Assembly: GCA_050084515.1 (NCBI GenBank)
Contig: CM114272.1
Coordinates: 38,626,001-38,690,000, forward strand
Direction: 5' to 3'
DNA from: Blasia pusilla
Lineage: Eukaryota; Marchantiophyta; Marchantiopsida; Blasiales
DNA: 64,000 nucleotides
The notes beneath the pieces were generated by a model that was not told where the DNA came from, did not search any database, and saw only the letters and a program-made list of their open reading frames with translations. Of this stretch, positions 19,376 through 31,205 are shown piece after piece. Numbering within the stretch: position 1 is the stretch's first letter; each line of letters begins with the position of its first letter. A program made the translations under genes and the position numbers.

Positions 19376-21478
19376 ATGCACAGGCAAGAGCTTCTTGCGA
19401 AACGTGTTAAGGAGCTGCTCGATAAACAGAATGCAGAGGCTGAGGTGTCGCAGGCCTTGAAGAAAAGGATCGCCAAGAAAAAGCGTGAAAAGAAGCGTCT
19501 AGACGCGTCGGTGAGGAGAGTAGAATTGGCAAAAGCTCGAAGGAAAAAAGAAATTCCCATTGAAGAAAGCCCACACCGTCTAACCGAAAGTGTTGAGATG
19601 CACAAAATGTCCCCGATGAAGTTTGGAGACACAATCAATATAAAATTGGCTGAGGAAACCGCCGAAGTTCAAGTGATGGACGATGAGGACATGAGGACCG
19701 CCAGCATGGAGATGGTGGACATCTCTGAAGAAGCAAGAGAGCGGTCTTCCTCGTCTCTGAGACCGGCGGAAGAAATTGACCTCTATTGGATCGATGAGTT
19801 TCCAGTGGACTTGCCAGCTGGAGTCCCAGAGCAGTTGGCGGGCAAAGACACCGAACCAATCTTTGAGTGGGTAAGAAACGATCTTTGATCTTTGAGTTAT
19901 GTGAGGGCCCATGTTGCAATTCATTGGAAATTCAATGTAGTTTATTGACTTTGTCCCCGTTGTGACCGGTTGTAAAGCAGATGGCACTGATGGAGGGCCA
20001 GAACGCCCCAAGAATTCCACTTTGCCGATTGCGGACAATGGAGTACGTACGCAAAATTCACTCTGACAAGGATATTGCAAAGCTAAAATAGTCGACAACA
20101 ACAGCATCCTACGTCGACAGCTTCCCTCCGTTCTATGTTCAGCCTTACGATCAACATGGAACCCAAGCGTTGGTGACGGAGGAGGACTTGGAAGCACTCG
20201 ACACATTCTGGAGGATGAGAGATCAAGAATTCAAAAGAGCGATAGAGGGGACGGAATTCAGTTGGATGCGGAACCTCTATTTCTTCATCTAGGATGGAAA
20301 CCACATGTTCATGGCGTGGACCCAGATTGCAGAGGAACGCCCAAATTCATTGGAGGCGCATTTTTGCGTGAAGGCAGTTGTGCTAAATCCATTCGCTGGG
20401 ATCACATGGCGATGGTGGAAATGGCCATGCATGCAATGAATACGTAAGTTTCCACTTCCTTTTTTTTATTGCTGCAAACCGACGAGTTGTTTAACAAATG
20501 GTAACAAAACATCGGATGCCTTAAGCAACTCGTCGGAGTCCGACGAGTTGCTTGATTGGCCAGTGTTTTTATGATGTTTTAGGCCAAAAGCAACTCATCG
20601 GAGTCCAACGAGTTGCTTCACTGGCCGTTGGTTTTAGGATGTTTTTGGACAAAAGCAACTCGTCGGACTCTAACGGGTTGCTTTCGCCGCCACGGGTTGG
20701 TGATCGGAGTAGGGGAGCTTGATTTTTGGCATCAAATTGCACCTTTATTTGAAATTGTGCTACCTGTTGGACTCCGACGGGTTGATATGTTCACTTTTTC
20801 CGCGGAGACCACTCTCTGAATACAAATTATCTAACAACCCGTCGGAGTCCGATGGGTTGTAACCAGCCAATCACAAATCTGAATGCAATCCTCTGAACTC
20901 CAATGGGTTGCAATATTTAGCTCTTAGCTATCATTTCGACCATGAGGTGTAGCGACCTGTCGGAGTCCGACGGGTTGGAGGAACCCATGTAGCTTGCATG
21001 AAATTCTTATAGTGTGTTTGGATGTGCAAGATTGTATCCGAGGGGAACGTCACCCACCATTGGATCCAGGATTGCGAGAGGGTGAAGAAAGTGCTAACGA
21101 CGCACCCGGCAGAGTATAAGGGGTTCTTGGGCGACGCTCTTCTTAATGAGATGCTGGTGAAGGGGGCTCAAATAAATAAATAAAACTTGGGCAAATACAT
21201 TTATTTCTCAAGATGCAGCCGTGACAATCCTTTACTGGTCGAAGATACATGCCGCCAAGAAGAGCGCTTCATTGGAGCTGGAGCCGAGGGAGAACATGTC
21301 TCCCTCTGAGCGTGCTAAGTTCATCCAAGCTACAGTATCTGCAGCTACGAAGTACATTGCAAGCAAGATGTAGCACTACATCGCCATTCTCAACCCCAAA
21401 CTTGGCCCGGATTTCTACAAGGAGCTGAAGGTGATAATCAAGTGCCAACGGAAGAGGGATGAAGATCTGGAAGGTCAG
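19376..21478 (+). pseudogene. ParB/DNA-methyltransferase gene, copy C2 (exons 1 to early 3)
   Basis: Exon 1 (5'-truncated) 19376-19870, donor GTAAGAAA. Exon 2 19981-20443 after a good CAG acceptor, donor GTAAGTTT. Exon 3 from 21031 to the break at about 21478. Exon 1 encodes a Lys/Arg/Glu-rich coiled coil (KKRIAKKKREKKRLDASVRR). Exon 2 carries the ParB-like block (FSWMRNLYFFI, DGNHMFMAWTQ; a stop replaces W before DGNH). Exon 3 holds WANTFISQDAAVTILYWSK and HYIAILNPKLGPDFYKEL. Stops and frameshifts prevent function. Confidence 0.7.
20444..21030 (+). repeat. Intron 2 of C2 with palindromes
   Basis: 587-bp intron bounded by GTAAGTTT and GATGTGCAAG. Palindromes at about 20526, 20597, 20655, 20760, 20835, 20885 and 20950. 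The first three use the GCAACTCGTCGGA half-site and sit in a 65-bp type repeat with TTTTAGGATGTTTTTGG spacers. Confidence 0.7.
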
Positions 21479-22071
21479 ATTCTGCCAACGGATTGACGGA
21501 AAAATCTAATGGCATGAACTGCCGGATAATGAATCGATTGACGATAACGTATTCCTATGATTGGGACATGAAAATCTCCGCGGCATTGTGGGCATAACGA
21601 ACAGCTGAGAAAGTTACTACAAAGTATACCCCATTCTTCCTGACTTATGGCGTTAATCCCTTAACACCTATTGAATGGGCTTTGCCCACTTATCGAGTAT
21701 TGGAAGGAACGAGAACGGAGGCAGTCGGCGAAGTTTTCCAAGGAAGGAATGAGACCTTAGTTGCATTGGAAGAAGCACGCACGTTAGCTTTATGCCATAC
21801 AAAACATGTGCAAAATGAACGCAAGCAACGTTACGATCGACATCTCCGGCCACAATCTATAAGCGTTGGAGACCTAGTGCTGTTGTACAATAACCGGCGG
21901 CTAAAGTTCCCCAGAAAATTAAAATTAAACTGGATGGGACCCTACTGGGTATTGGCCATCTATGATAATGGATCACTACAGTTGGGGACCTTACAGGGTG
22001 AATCCCTTCCCACTCGTGTCAATGGAATGCATGTTCGATGGTATTATGAGCCTCAACCCTACCCGGACTGA
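21479..22071 (+). pseudogene. Integrase C-terminal region, gypsy-2
   Basis: Recognisable end of a gypsy integrase: TPFFLTYGVNPLTP, ERKQRYDRHLRPQSISVGDLVLLYNN, the KLKLNWMGPYWV 'GPY' module and NGMHVRWYYEP at the end. The first part (21479-21680) has stops. The last 130 codons (from 21682) are open and stop at 22071. The catalytic core is missing because the left side abuts copy C2. The minus-strand relative at the right window edge (63870-64000) is the same region. Confidence 0.8.
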
Positions 22072-22315
22072 AACAAGAGGAAGGGGCTGAGCGACTGCCT
22101 CAAGCTTTGCAAACGGGCAAAGCGCGAGGATACTCGGACTTCGCGAAGTGCGAAACGTGGTGTATGGGAGCTTCGCAAAGCAACGAAGCGCGAGTTCTTG
22201 AGCTTTGCAAAGAAGCGAAGCGCCAAACTTTCTGTTGCAGTTTCGGCGCCAACACCAAGAGCCCGCATAATCTGGGACTATATAAGCATCCCTACTGACC
22301 CAGACAGGTATTTTC

Positions 22316-24303
22316 ATGGACGGAGTCACGACAAAGATGCGGAGCAGACCAAAGCGGGGCGTTCACCGAGATCGACCTACCAGCAACGAACTGCACAATG
22401 CTACTCTTGACCGTGACCACCAGTTCCTTGGGTCCGGCAATACCTAGGATGCCTCGTGAAGACTCCACGCCCATTCTGCGAAGTGCGGCCATGCCTATCG
22501 TCAGGCTGTCCCCAGAGTTGGTCGAAGCGCTTGAAGAGCGATCTTTGGCGACTTTCTTTCAAGCTAATTGGACATTGACATCCGGGGAACTCCTCGGGGA
22601 GCTTCGCTCCTCAACTGCAGCAGCCAAGTTTTGAAGAAAGGATCTTCGATATCGAGCTCAGCCCCAACAATGGACACCGGATGATTGGCGAGCCACTTAT
22701 ATGCTCCCGGCTGCTCCAGAGTATGAGTATGATACTGAGGCCCTAGTGAAACACGAAGATTTTTTGGCACTCGGTTGTGTAACGTCTGATCGTCTGGGCA
22801 AGAATGGTTATAAGGCTACGTCGCTGTCTCCGCCATTGTTTGGACAGTTTTGTAAGCATTTGATGACGTTATTTTACCCCGCTCGATCTTACTACCTAAC
22901 AAGTAAGCTCGTCAGGATGTGTTATATCCTTTGGAATCAGCACCTGGACCCCGAAGCGCCGGGAGTCGACTTCGCTTCCTTTGTCGACGGGCACGTACAA
23001 CCAATGCTGGAGGCGCTTCATCCGAGCACGAAGTCATTCTTATCTCCTTTTTTAATCCATCTATATATTCATAAGGAGGAATTGACAGCAAACAAAGCGC
23101 TCGATTGGTCGCAGGTCACTCCCGTCCGCTTACCAAGAAAGAGCGGAGCGGTCACTACTGGGAGCCGCAAAGTCACACCGCCACGCGAAGCATCCCTAAA
23201 GCAACATCCGCATACTTCGGCTTCAGGAAAAGCCGAGGAGTTCACCGAATTGCCGAGACCTAAGCGCGGCAGGGTCAATTTTGAAACACCCTCGGAACGA
23301 GAATCCGCCACTCACGAGGACTCCGATGAGACACCTCATGCTAGCGATCACCTAACTGCACTTCGTCTCATGTCCCAGACAACCAACGATATGGTGTTGT
23401 TCCTGAATTTAGCTGTCCAAAAAATGAATCAACTTCAACATGTTCTCCACGTGGACGACACAGTGACGGTGGACGAGTATTTACAAGGCCTAGATGACCT
23501 CAACTGTAGGGCCCAAGCTTCGTCAGACAACGAAGTACAGTGCGAAGTGGCGGAAACAAATCTTTACCTGCGGGATCAAGAACTTGAAGACACGAAAACC
23601 ACGCTTCACAAAGTTCAAAGCGACTTAGTCCAGAGTCAGTACGAAGCACGGAACGTGCGCCAATGGGAGAGCTTGGCGATTAACCTAGAGTGTGGGGCTA
23701 ATCAGTGAGCTTCGCCGGTCAATGAAGCTTTGCAACTAATTCAACAATATCGACACCAGATGCATCGTGTTAACAACGAATTCAAGAAATTGGTCAACCA
23801 ACATGCTGAATCTTCAAAATTGCTTCAAGAACATCAAGAAACAAACAAAGACTTACTAGCGCACTGATCAGAGGTTACAGGGAGGATCGTTGTCTTGGAG
23901 GCAGAGCAGAAGCTGCTCAACAAAGTGCAGTTAGACCCTGAAGATATCAAGGAGTTAATCGAGGAAGAAGCCAAGAGTTTCAAACAACAAATGAACAAAT
24001 AGATCGACTATATCAACAAACATTGGAAGCGCCGATTCGACAATCATACGAAGTCTCTTCCGAAAGTTGTGCCCACCCTCTCGATTACTTTTGAAGAATT
24101 ACCATTATTTACTCCATTTGATGTCTTAGTCCAGAACGAAGTACTAGGAAGTAAATTAGTTGTTAATAAATCGCGAGAAAGAATGCGCAATCATACCCCC
24201 AACATTATCAACAAACCTTCTACTATTCACGGTCGTTTTGCGCCTACACCTGAGTTTGATAGTTTAGAGGATACTTTTATGGAGTTAGGAGAAACATCAT
24301 GAA
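22316..24303 (+). pseudogene. Post-integrase ORF of gypsy-2 (coiled coil, function unknown)
   Basis: Extra gene between integrase and the 3' LTR, the position where Athila-like plant elements carry envelope-like or other extra ORFs. It begins MDGVTTKMRSRPKR, shifts frame twice, and has a 335-codon open part at 22701-23708, then a diverged coiled-coil part to the stop at 24301-24303. Visible parts are a globular segment (residues like CVTSDRLGKNGYKATSLSPP), a basic/Pro linker, and a long heptad-like helix region. I see no signal peptide or clear transmembrane segment, so 'envelope' is not supported. Relatives lie at 37270-37740 and 61766-63660 (minus). Confidence 0.6.
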
Positions 24304-24325
24304 GTGTTCGCCGGGGCGGCTCACA

Positions 24326-24341
24326 TTTGGGGGAGGGGGTA
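24326..24341 (+). promoter_or_regulatory. Polypurine tract of gypsy-2
   Basis: TTTGGGGGAGGGGGTA directly before the 3' LTR. It is the expected primer for plus-strand DNA synthesis. The same tract occurs on the minus strand beside the LTRs at 37226 and 61726. Confidence 0.75.
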
Positions 24342-25560
24342 TGTGATACCCACAATTTTGTACTTTTGAATAATTTATCTTTTTATTCAACGAATACTCT
24401 TGTACATTATGATTTTGATTATTATTTATTATTATGAGGAGGAATGAGTAAGATTAAAGTGAATCACGAAGCTCCTGGGACAAGGCAGAGAGATGGAAGA
24501 TCAAGAATTTCCCTTAGAGGAGAGGGAAATGCAATAACGAAGTCTAAAGAACCAATGCGAAGCTTGGAAAAGACAACGAAGCACTGTTAAGAACCTTTTT
24601 ATGAAGTGCTTTGCTCCTGAACGAAGCAGGAAGAAGAAGAGAAAGAAGTACTTCGCTCTTGTACAAAGCACGAAGCACCTGAAACAAGAACGAAGAATGG
24701 AGTGCTTCATCTTAAAGAAGTCCAATGAAGCGAAGCTAAGAATGACTGTGATTTCAAGCGACACATCGTTAGAACAGTTAGACTAAGAAGGGGCGCGACC
24801 CTTTGTATCAAATAGGTAGTTATGACAGTTTTATTCTACGGATTCACAGGGATCGTAGGAAAAGCTAAGAAAACCATAGATCTAGGTAGTTAGAAATGGT
24901 GAAGAGACACTAGCTTCATCAAGAACGCTTCGAATCTTTGGATCACTCCTACTCCAACGAGTATTTAAGAAGCAAGACAGAAGCCATAATCATCATTCTC
25001 TTACGAAGTCCTTATGCTGTAGGAATGGTCCGAGCAAGGGAGTAGTACCCTCTCGAGCTTGTATACACTTTGAAGCTTTCTCATTCTTGATGGAGTAGTA
25101 AAGCAATCATTCATTCATTCTGATGTGCGATGCTTATGTCTGAGTATTCTTTTTGGGTATGCAAAGTGAAGAGTGAACCAGGCAAACCTTTCTCATCAAT
25201 GAAATAATCAACATGAGTTGTAGGAAATCTGTTTGAAAGAGAGTAGCCTACCGAGACGGATTGAGTTCCGAAAGTAGGGGAAGCCAACTTTCATGTTGAG
25301 GTCTCTGTGAGGTTTCTTGATATCGAGAGGAAATCTACCTGAACATGCTATCAATTCCACTAGAAAGAATCGAGAAAAGATCCTTTGGTACTAAGAAAGA
25401 TCAGCAGATATTGATAAGACATTGAATATAACTCATACACATTTTAACACAACTATTACAACAGAATTGTAATTCCGAACTCTCTTTTCATCAAACAATG
25501 ATCCTCTTGGGGATCAAACTTATTAAAAAGACTATAAAATAGAAACTCTTGTACATTACA
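24342..25560 (+). repeat. Gypsy-2 3' LTR
   Basis: 1219 bp, TGTGATACCCACAATTTTG to CTTGTACATTACA. It is very similar along its whole length to 3938-5136, with scattered substitutions. The right flank (GCCAT) does not repeat the left flank of the 5' LTR. Confidence 0.9.
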
Positions 25561-25870
25561 GCCATCTTGGCACTAACTCCTTATCACTCTCACTATGCCA
25601 ACGAGCTCTAGTCGCATCTCGCTGACTCAGGCATGGGTTACGGCTCAAACCATCTACATCGTGGTTGAGCGTCCTAGGTCTATGCACCACTTGGAAATCA
25701 TACTCCTACAACAATAGAGCCCACCTCGCAAGCTTCCCTAAAAGCTTGTTGGACTCCATCAACCACTTAAGTGGATGATGATTAGTAATGATGGTAAAGG
25801 GTTGCCATGTCGTGTGCCTACTCTCCTTGAACGTCAATCTTAGTGTTGCAGAAGCGTACGTTCACTTTGA
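25561..25870 (-). pseudogene. RNase H C-terminal fragment, gypsy-1
   Basis: On the minus strand: HHPLKWLMES, KLARWALLL, then EYDFQVVHRP and DGLSRNPCLSQRDATR, matching 38590-38770 of the plus-strand gypsy-1. This is the RNase H end and connection towards integrase. Short and interrupted. Confidence 0.7.
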
Positions 25871-26244
25871 CACGCTCTCATCGCCAACCTGCACCCAAAC
25901 GCACTCACGTTAGTCTGGCTTTGGGTCAAGCGGCCTTCCAACCCACTGAGTCCTCAACTCGGCATCTCATCAAGCTCAACCTTCCCTCATCCTAGGTTCC
26001 CAGCACGGGCAAGCCTTCCGAGACTTGGGACAAACTTTCTGGTTAGTCCAGGCACCCTCCACGGGTTAGCGGTTCCTACTGTCCAACGGACCTTGCATGA
26101 GCCCCTAACCGAGACTCAACAATATGACGTGAGCAAGGCAAGCGTTTTGAGTGTTTCATGGGTTGTGGTCGTAACCAAGAAATCAGAACCAAACGCGATA
26201 CTCAGACTTGAGAGAAGTCAAGTCTTGAACGAAACGCGAAACGG
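25871..26244. other. Unassigned repeat DNA left of copy C3
   Basis: No gene. The last 120 bp repeat the segment at 13898-13997. The first 250 bp contain no palindromes and no known motif. It may be LTR or 3' sequence of an unrecognised element. Confidence 0.4.
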
Positions 26245-28247
26245 GGGCTAGTATTGTGGCAGGAGAAAGGAAGAGAGGAGAGGAAGAGAGGAGAGTCTCT
26301 CTTAAAAAAAAAAGGGCCAAATCCGCCTCCTCTCTTCAAAACTTTTTGACATATTTGAAATTTTTGTTTGCTTTCAAATTCATGAAATCTTCAGACGAGA
26401 GTATATAGTGGTCCACATTCGAGCCTAAAGAAACCTCCTTTTTCTAGGGGGCGAAAAACAAGTAGACATCATAAGACCACTAGAAACATTTTTTCATCAC
26501 TCTCCATATGAGCCTAAGTTTCTTCATATTGCGTGTCACAGTCTATAGTAAGTTGAGCCCAGGGGTATTTTTGTTGGAGGACCATTGGCAAATAATTTGA
26601 CCAGAAGTAGCAATCTCATCTCAATGAAAGGTTCAAATAAAGACCAACTTTGTGAAATGTGAACACAGGAGACGATAATTAAACCAAAAGATTGTTAGTT
26701 TTTTGGAGTAAAGAGGAACTGATGTCCCTTCATTCAGATCCTAAATTTGATAAATCGAGAAGCTGCATCCCTCCCAACCTGTCGGAATTTTATAGGTTGC
26801 AACTCTTGCAACCCGTCGGAAGCAGATGGCTTGCACCCCTTGCAAGCAAGCTCACCATAACAAAGGAAAGATTTTGAGAAGTGATTCCATTCCATCTTGC
26901 ACCCACAAAAATCCAAGTGGTTGGGAATCCGAAATGGCAATCCGACAGGTAGTAGGAATCCAACACGTCTTAGAGAAGAAAAGAAGCCTAAAACTGGTTT
27001 GACGATACTAGGGGAACGAGCAAAAAGTGAAGAATCCCGCCACAATGCCTCAGAATTTGGTCTCAAAGGGAAAGAGTCCGATCACTCAAGCAGCCAACCT
27101 GTCGAAATCCGACAGCTTGCCTGAAAATGGTTAAAAAGTTGCAGTGGTCAAAAAGTGAAAAGTTGCAACCTGTCGGAATCAGACGTGTTGCAAAATTAAA
27201 ATTATGAGTAGCTAGACGAACACAATCGACAAGTCCAAAAAAAATATCCGGTAAACTTTTACAAACACCATTATCGTTTGAAAGAATCTCGTCCTTTATT
27301 ACATCCGAAGGAAGCTCGGAAATGTACATTTGATCTAGTCTATGATTTCTTCAGACTCGTCATCTACAAATCTACTCCTAACTCTCCTAGGTTCATGTAC
27401 AAAAGGAATATCCTGGGATACAAGAGGCTCCTCTAGCCGATTGTAGACGGGGATAAAAAATGTTGGCAAATTCGAGAGCCTTTATCGGGGCCCTAGGTAC
27501 ACCATAACGGTCCCATGTAACTTGATTTGAGTCCCACCGCCTTCCTCGGCAGTATATCTTGTATGCTCTGCAAGGTGACACCCATCCAGTATCAATATGT
27601 GCTCCGTCCTTGGAAACACCATGATGGCAATCTGACAGGTAGTAGGAATCCAACACGTCTTAGAGAAGAGAAGAAGTCTACGCCTTGTTTGATGATACTA
27701 GGGGAAGGAGCCAAAGTGAAGAAGCCCGCCAGAATGCCTCTAAAGTTGGACTAATAGGGAAAGATTTTGATCACTCACGCAGCCAACCTATCGGAATCCG
27801 ACAGGGTGCCTGGAAGTGGTTAAAAAGGTGCAGTGGTCAAAAAGTGAAAAGTTGCAACCCGTGGGAATTCGACGGGTTGCAAAATAAACTGTTGGAGTAC
27901 ATAGACGATCACATTCGACAAGACCAAAAGAAGATATTCATAAAATTTTTACAAACACCATCATCGTTCAAAAAAATCTTGTCCTTTATTACCACCAAAG
28001 GAAGCTCGAAACTGTATATTTGAACTATTCTATGACTTCTTCTGCCTCGTCATCAAACAAATCCCTACTCCAAATGCTGCAGTCAAGCTGGGTCCTTGAG
28101 TTCTTTGAACTCACTCGTCATCGTCCGAGAGCTCTTCCAGAATTACAGTCGGCCTTGCCCTCTCCATTTTCGGAATTGTGGGAAGTGACGATGTTGTCAC
28201 TACCAATGGTGGGTCAGGAACCAGAGCTCTCGGCTTCAAAGGAGGAG
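26245..28247 (-). mobile_element. Composite element copy C3 (3' end only)
   Basis: Starts with end B (GGGGGCTAGTATTGTGGCAGG) and reads inward through about 480 bp of subterminal DNA shared with C4 (28785-29290). The 3' tail of the ParB/methyltransferase gene (minus strand) and the end of exon 4 follow. It is cut at 28247 by end-A sequence of a short derivative. Confidence 0.7.
27335..28240 (-). pseudogene. ParB/DNA-methyltransferase gene, copy C3 (C-terminal part)
   Basis: Exon-4 end at 28240-28111 (PRALVPDPPLVV, then ARPTVILEELSDDDE and stop), and a distal tail module 27656-27335. The tail carries AHIDTGWVSPCRAYKIYC and RRWDSNQVTWDRYGVPR, and ends in the acidic tail before the stop at 27335-27337. 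Motif I and everything upstream are missing. Confidence 0.6.
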
Positions 28248-28784
28248 CGGTAAGAGGAGAGGAAGAGAGGAAGAGAGGAGAGAGGAGAGAGGAAGATATT
28301 GGCAACCCCTAGGGATCTTTTGGTTTGAAGAGAGTTTTCGACAGGTTGAAGAGAGGAAAGTTTTGAGAAGTTGAAAAGGCAATTTTTTTCCAAAAAATTT
28401 TGGTGGTGAAAAAAAAATTGAAATTGTTTTTTTTTCTAATTTTTTTAACCTTTTCAACCCGTTAAAAATCCGACGGGTTGCAACTTTTTTTGGTTTTTTT
28501 TTTATGGTTAAGGAAAAAATTTCATATTTTGGGGTTTTTTTAACATTTGCAACCCGTCGGAGTCTGACAGGTCGCCATGATGCCTAGAAAGCAACCCGTC
28601 GGACTCCGACGGGTTGCAAATGTTAAAAAAACCCCAAAAAATGATTTTTTTCCTTAACCCAAAAAACTTTTAACCTTTTAAAAAAAAATTTGCAACCCGT
28701 CGGATTCGATGGGTTGCACTAAGTTTTCTCTCTTCAAAAAAAATCTCCAAAAAAATTACTCACTTATTATCCATAATCTTCATA
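28248..28784. mobile_element. Short end-A derivative
   Basis: Starts GCGGTAAGAGGAGAGGAAG and continues like 2856-3390, with poly-A/T tracts and a perfect palindrome at 28591-28617. It stops at ATAATCTTCATATT, directly against end B of copy C4. It has no genes. It interrupts exon 4 of C3 right after the sequence that encodes VPDPPLVV...SDDDE. Confidence 0.6.
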
Positions 28785-29929
28785 TTTGGGGGCTGGTATT
28801 CTGGCAGGAGAGAGGAAGAGAGGAGAGTCTCTCTTAAAAAAAAAGGGCCAAATCTGCCTCCTCTCTTCAAAACTTTTTGACATATTCGAAATTTTTGTTT
28901 CCTTTCAAATTCATGAAATCTTAAGAAGAGAGTAGGTAGTGGTCCACATTTGGGCCTAAAGAAACCTCCTTTTTCCAGGGGGCGAAAAAAAAAATAGACA
29001 TCATAAGACCACTAGAAACATTTTTCCATCACTCTCCATGTGAGCCTAAGTTTCTTAACATTGCCTGTCTCGGTCTACAATAAGCAGTGCCCATGGGTAT
29101 TTTTGTTGGAGGACCACCCGGATGCGCATCGGTACGATGCCAACCTCTCTTTTTGCAGGGATTATTGCCTGCATCATGGCCTCCCCTGAATTGCCTCATA
29201 ACCAACTTTCTGCTGGTTATGAATGGTGTCTACTCAAGACCACCTTTGTGAAATGTGAACACATGAGACGATAATTGAACCAAAAGATTGTTAGCTTTTT
29301 GGAGTAAAGAGGAACTGATGTCCCTTGATTCATATCCTAAATCTGAGAAATCGAGAAGCTGCACCCCTCCCAACCCGTCCGAATTTTACAAGTTGCAACT
29401 CTTGCAACCCGTCGAAATCAGATGGCTTGCACCCGTTGCAAGCAAGCTCACCATAAGAAAGGAAATATTTTGAGAAGTGATTCCATTCCACCCTGCACCC
29501 ACGAAAATCCCACTGGTTGGGAATCTGAAATGCCAATCCGACAGGTAGTAGGAATCCTGCACATCTTAGACAAGAAAAGAAGCCTACAACTGGTTTGACG
29601 ATACTAGGGGAACGAGCCAAAAGTGAAGAAGCCGGCCACAATGCCTCAAAAGTTGGTATCACAGGGAAAGAGTCCGATCACTCAAGCAGCCAACCTGTCG
29701 GAATCCGACAACTTGCCTGAAAATGGTTAAAAAGTTGCGGTGGTCAAAAAGTGAAAATTTGCAACCCGTTGGAATCATAAGGGTTGCAAAATTGTGATTT
29801 GAGTAGCTAGAAGAACACAATCCACAAGTCCAAAAAAAATCTTCAGCAAAATTTTACAAACACCATTATCGGTTGAAAAAATCTCGTCCTTTATTACATC
29901 CGAAGGAATCTCGGAAATGTACATTTGAT
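28785..29929 (-). other. Subterminal and distal 3' region of C4
   Basis: 1.1 kb of mostly non-coding DNA: the end-B GA-rich run, about 450 bp shared with C3, a private 110-bp segment near 29110-29220, and degenerate palindromes at about 29375-29425, 29690-29715 and 29758-29785. No gene seen. Confidence 0.6.
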
Positions 29930-30690
29930 CTAGTCTATGATTTCTTCAACCTCGTCATCTACAAATCTACTCCTAACTCTCCTAGGTTCCTGTACAAAAG
30001 GAATGTCCTAGGATACAAGTGGCTCCTCTAGCCGATTGTAGACGGGGATGGAAAATGTTGGCAAATTCGAGAGCCTTGGCCCCCCCCTAGGTACACCATA
30101 ACGGTCCCATATAACCTAATTTGAGTCCCACCGCCTTCCTCGGCAGTATATCTTGTACGCTCTGCAATGTGACACCCATGTAGTATCAATATGTGTTATG
30201 TCCTTGGAAATACCATGATGGCAATCCCACAAGTAGTAGGAATCCAACATGTCTTAGAGAAGAGAAGAAGCCTACGCCTTGTTTGACGATACTAGGGGAA
30301 GGTGCCAAAGTGAAGAAGCCCGCCAGAATGCCTCTAAAGAGTCCGAAAGAGTCCAATCACTCACGCAGCCAACCTGTCGGAATCCGACAGGTTGCTTGGA
30401 AGTAGTTAAAAAGGTGCAGTGGTCAAAAAGTGAAAAGTTGCAAGCCGTGAAAATCCGGCGGGTTGCAAAATAGAAGTCCTCGGAGTACATAGACGATCAC
30501 ATTCGACAAGACCAAAAAAGATATTCAGCAAACTTTTACAAACACCATCATCGTTCGAAAAAATCTTGTCCTTTATTACATCCGAAAGAAGCTCGAAATT
30601 GTACATTTGATCTATTCTATGAAATCTTTTGCCTCGTCATTAAATAAATCCCTACTCCAAACGTTGCAGTCAAGCTGGGTCCTTGAGTTC
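29930..30690 (-). other. Duplicated 3'-terminal modules of C4
   Basis: Two related modules in tandem. Each encodes an acidic end (DDEAEEIID at 29930, NDEAKDFIE near 30620), followed by TTTGATC and a run like TCGTCCTTTATTACATCCGA, then a palindrome. The distal module also carries the RRWDSN...WDRYGVPR block. It may be an alternative last exon or a segmental duplication. Confidence 0.5.
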
Positions 30691-31205
30691 CTTGAACTCG
30701 CTCGTCATCGTTCGAGAGCTCTTCCAAGATTACTGTCGGCCTTGCCCTCCCGATTTTCAGAATCGTGGGAAGTGACGAGGGTGTCACTACCAATGGTAGG
30801 TCTGGAACCGGAGCTTTCGGCTTCGGAGGAGAGTTGTACGCCCCAACTAGCCTGTCGTAATCTGCCTTTGCCTCCTTGCAAAGGTCAAATAGTTGTTGCC
30901 TTCCCTCAAGGCAAAGAATGTTCCTGCCACTCTGCCAGGCGCCTCTGATATTCTGAAAGGCCCACTAAGTCGAACACGAAGTCACCCGGCCTTGAGCAGA
31001 GCTCGATGAGCGTTTGCATCAGGGCTGGCGACTTTTCCCCTTCCTCCAAGTAATGGGGTACCGTCTTGCATGTAAATTCCGGGGGGGGATTATATAAACT
31101 ATCTAAGCTGTACCCATCAGAGCATGGATCCACAGGATCCAGGATCTTCAACACCTGGAAGTTGTGCTCGGGCCGAACAAAGCAGTAAACATAGGAGTGG
31201 TCCAT

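Larger units (their letters stand above)
14022..21478. mobile_element. Composite element copy C2 (end A, transposase, 5' half of ParB/methyltransferase gene)
   Basis: Begins with end A (GCGGTAAGAGGAGAGGAAG, then a GA-rich run). Next are the transposase gene on the minus strand (14481-18566), a palindrome-rich divergent promoter region, and exons 1 to early 3 of the ParB/methyltransferase gene on the plus strand. It breaks off at about 21478 against the gypsy-2 integrase. This copy and C6 show the two genes in head-to-head order. Confidence 0.75.

Noticed and set aside
22701-24303. Envelope glycoprotein for the gypsy-2 extra ORF
   Set aside because: No signal peptide, transmembrane segment or Cys pattern was seen; only the position is suggestive, so it is left as unknown.
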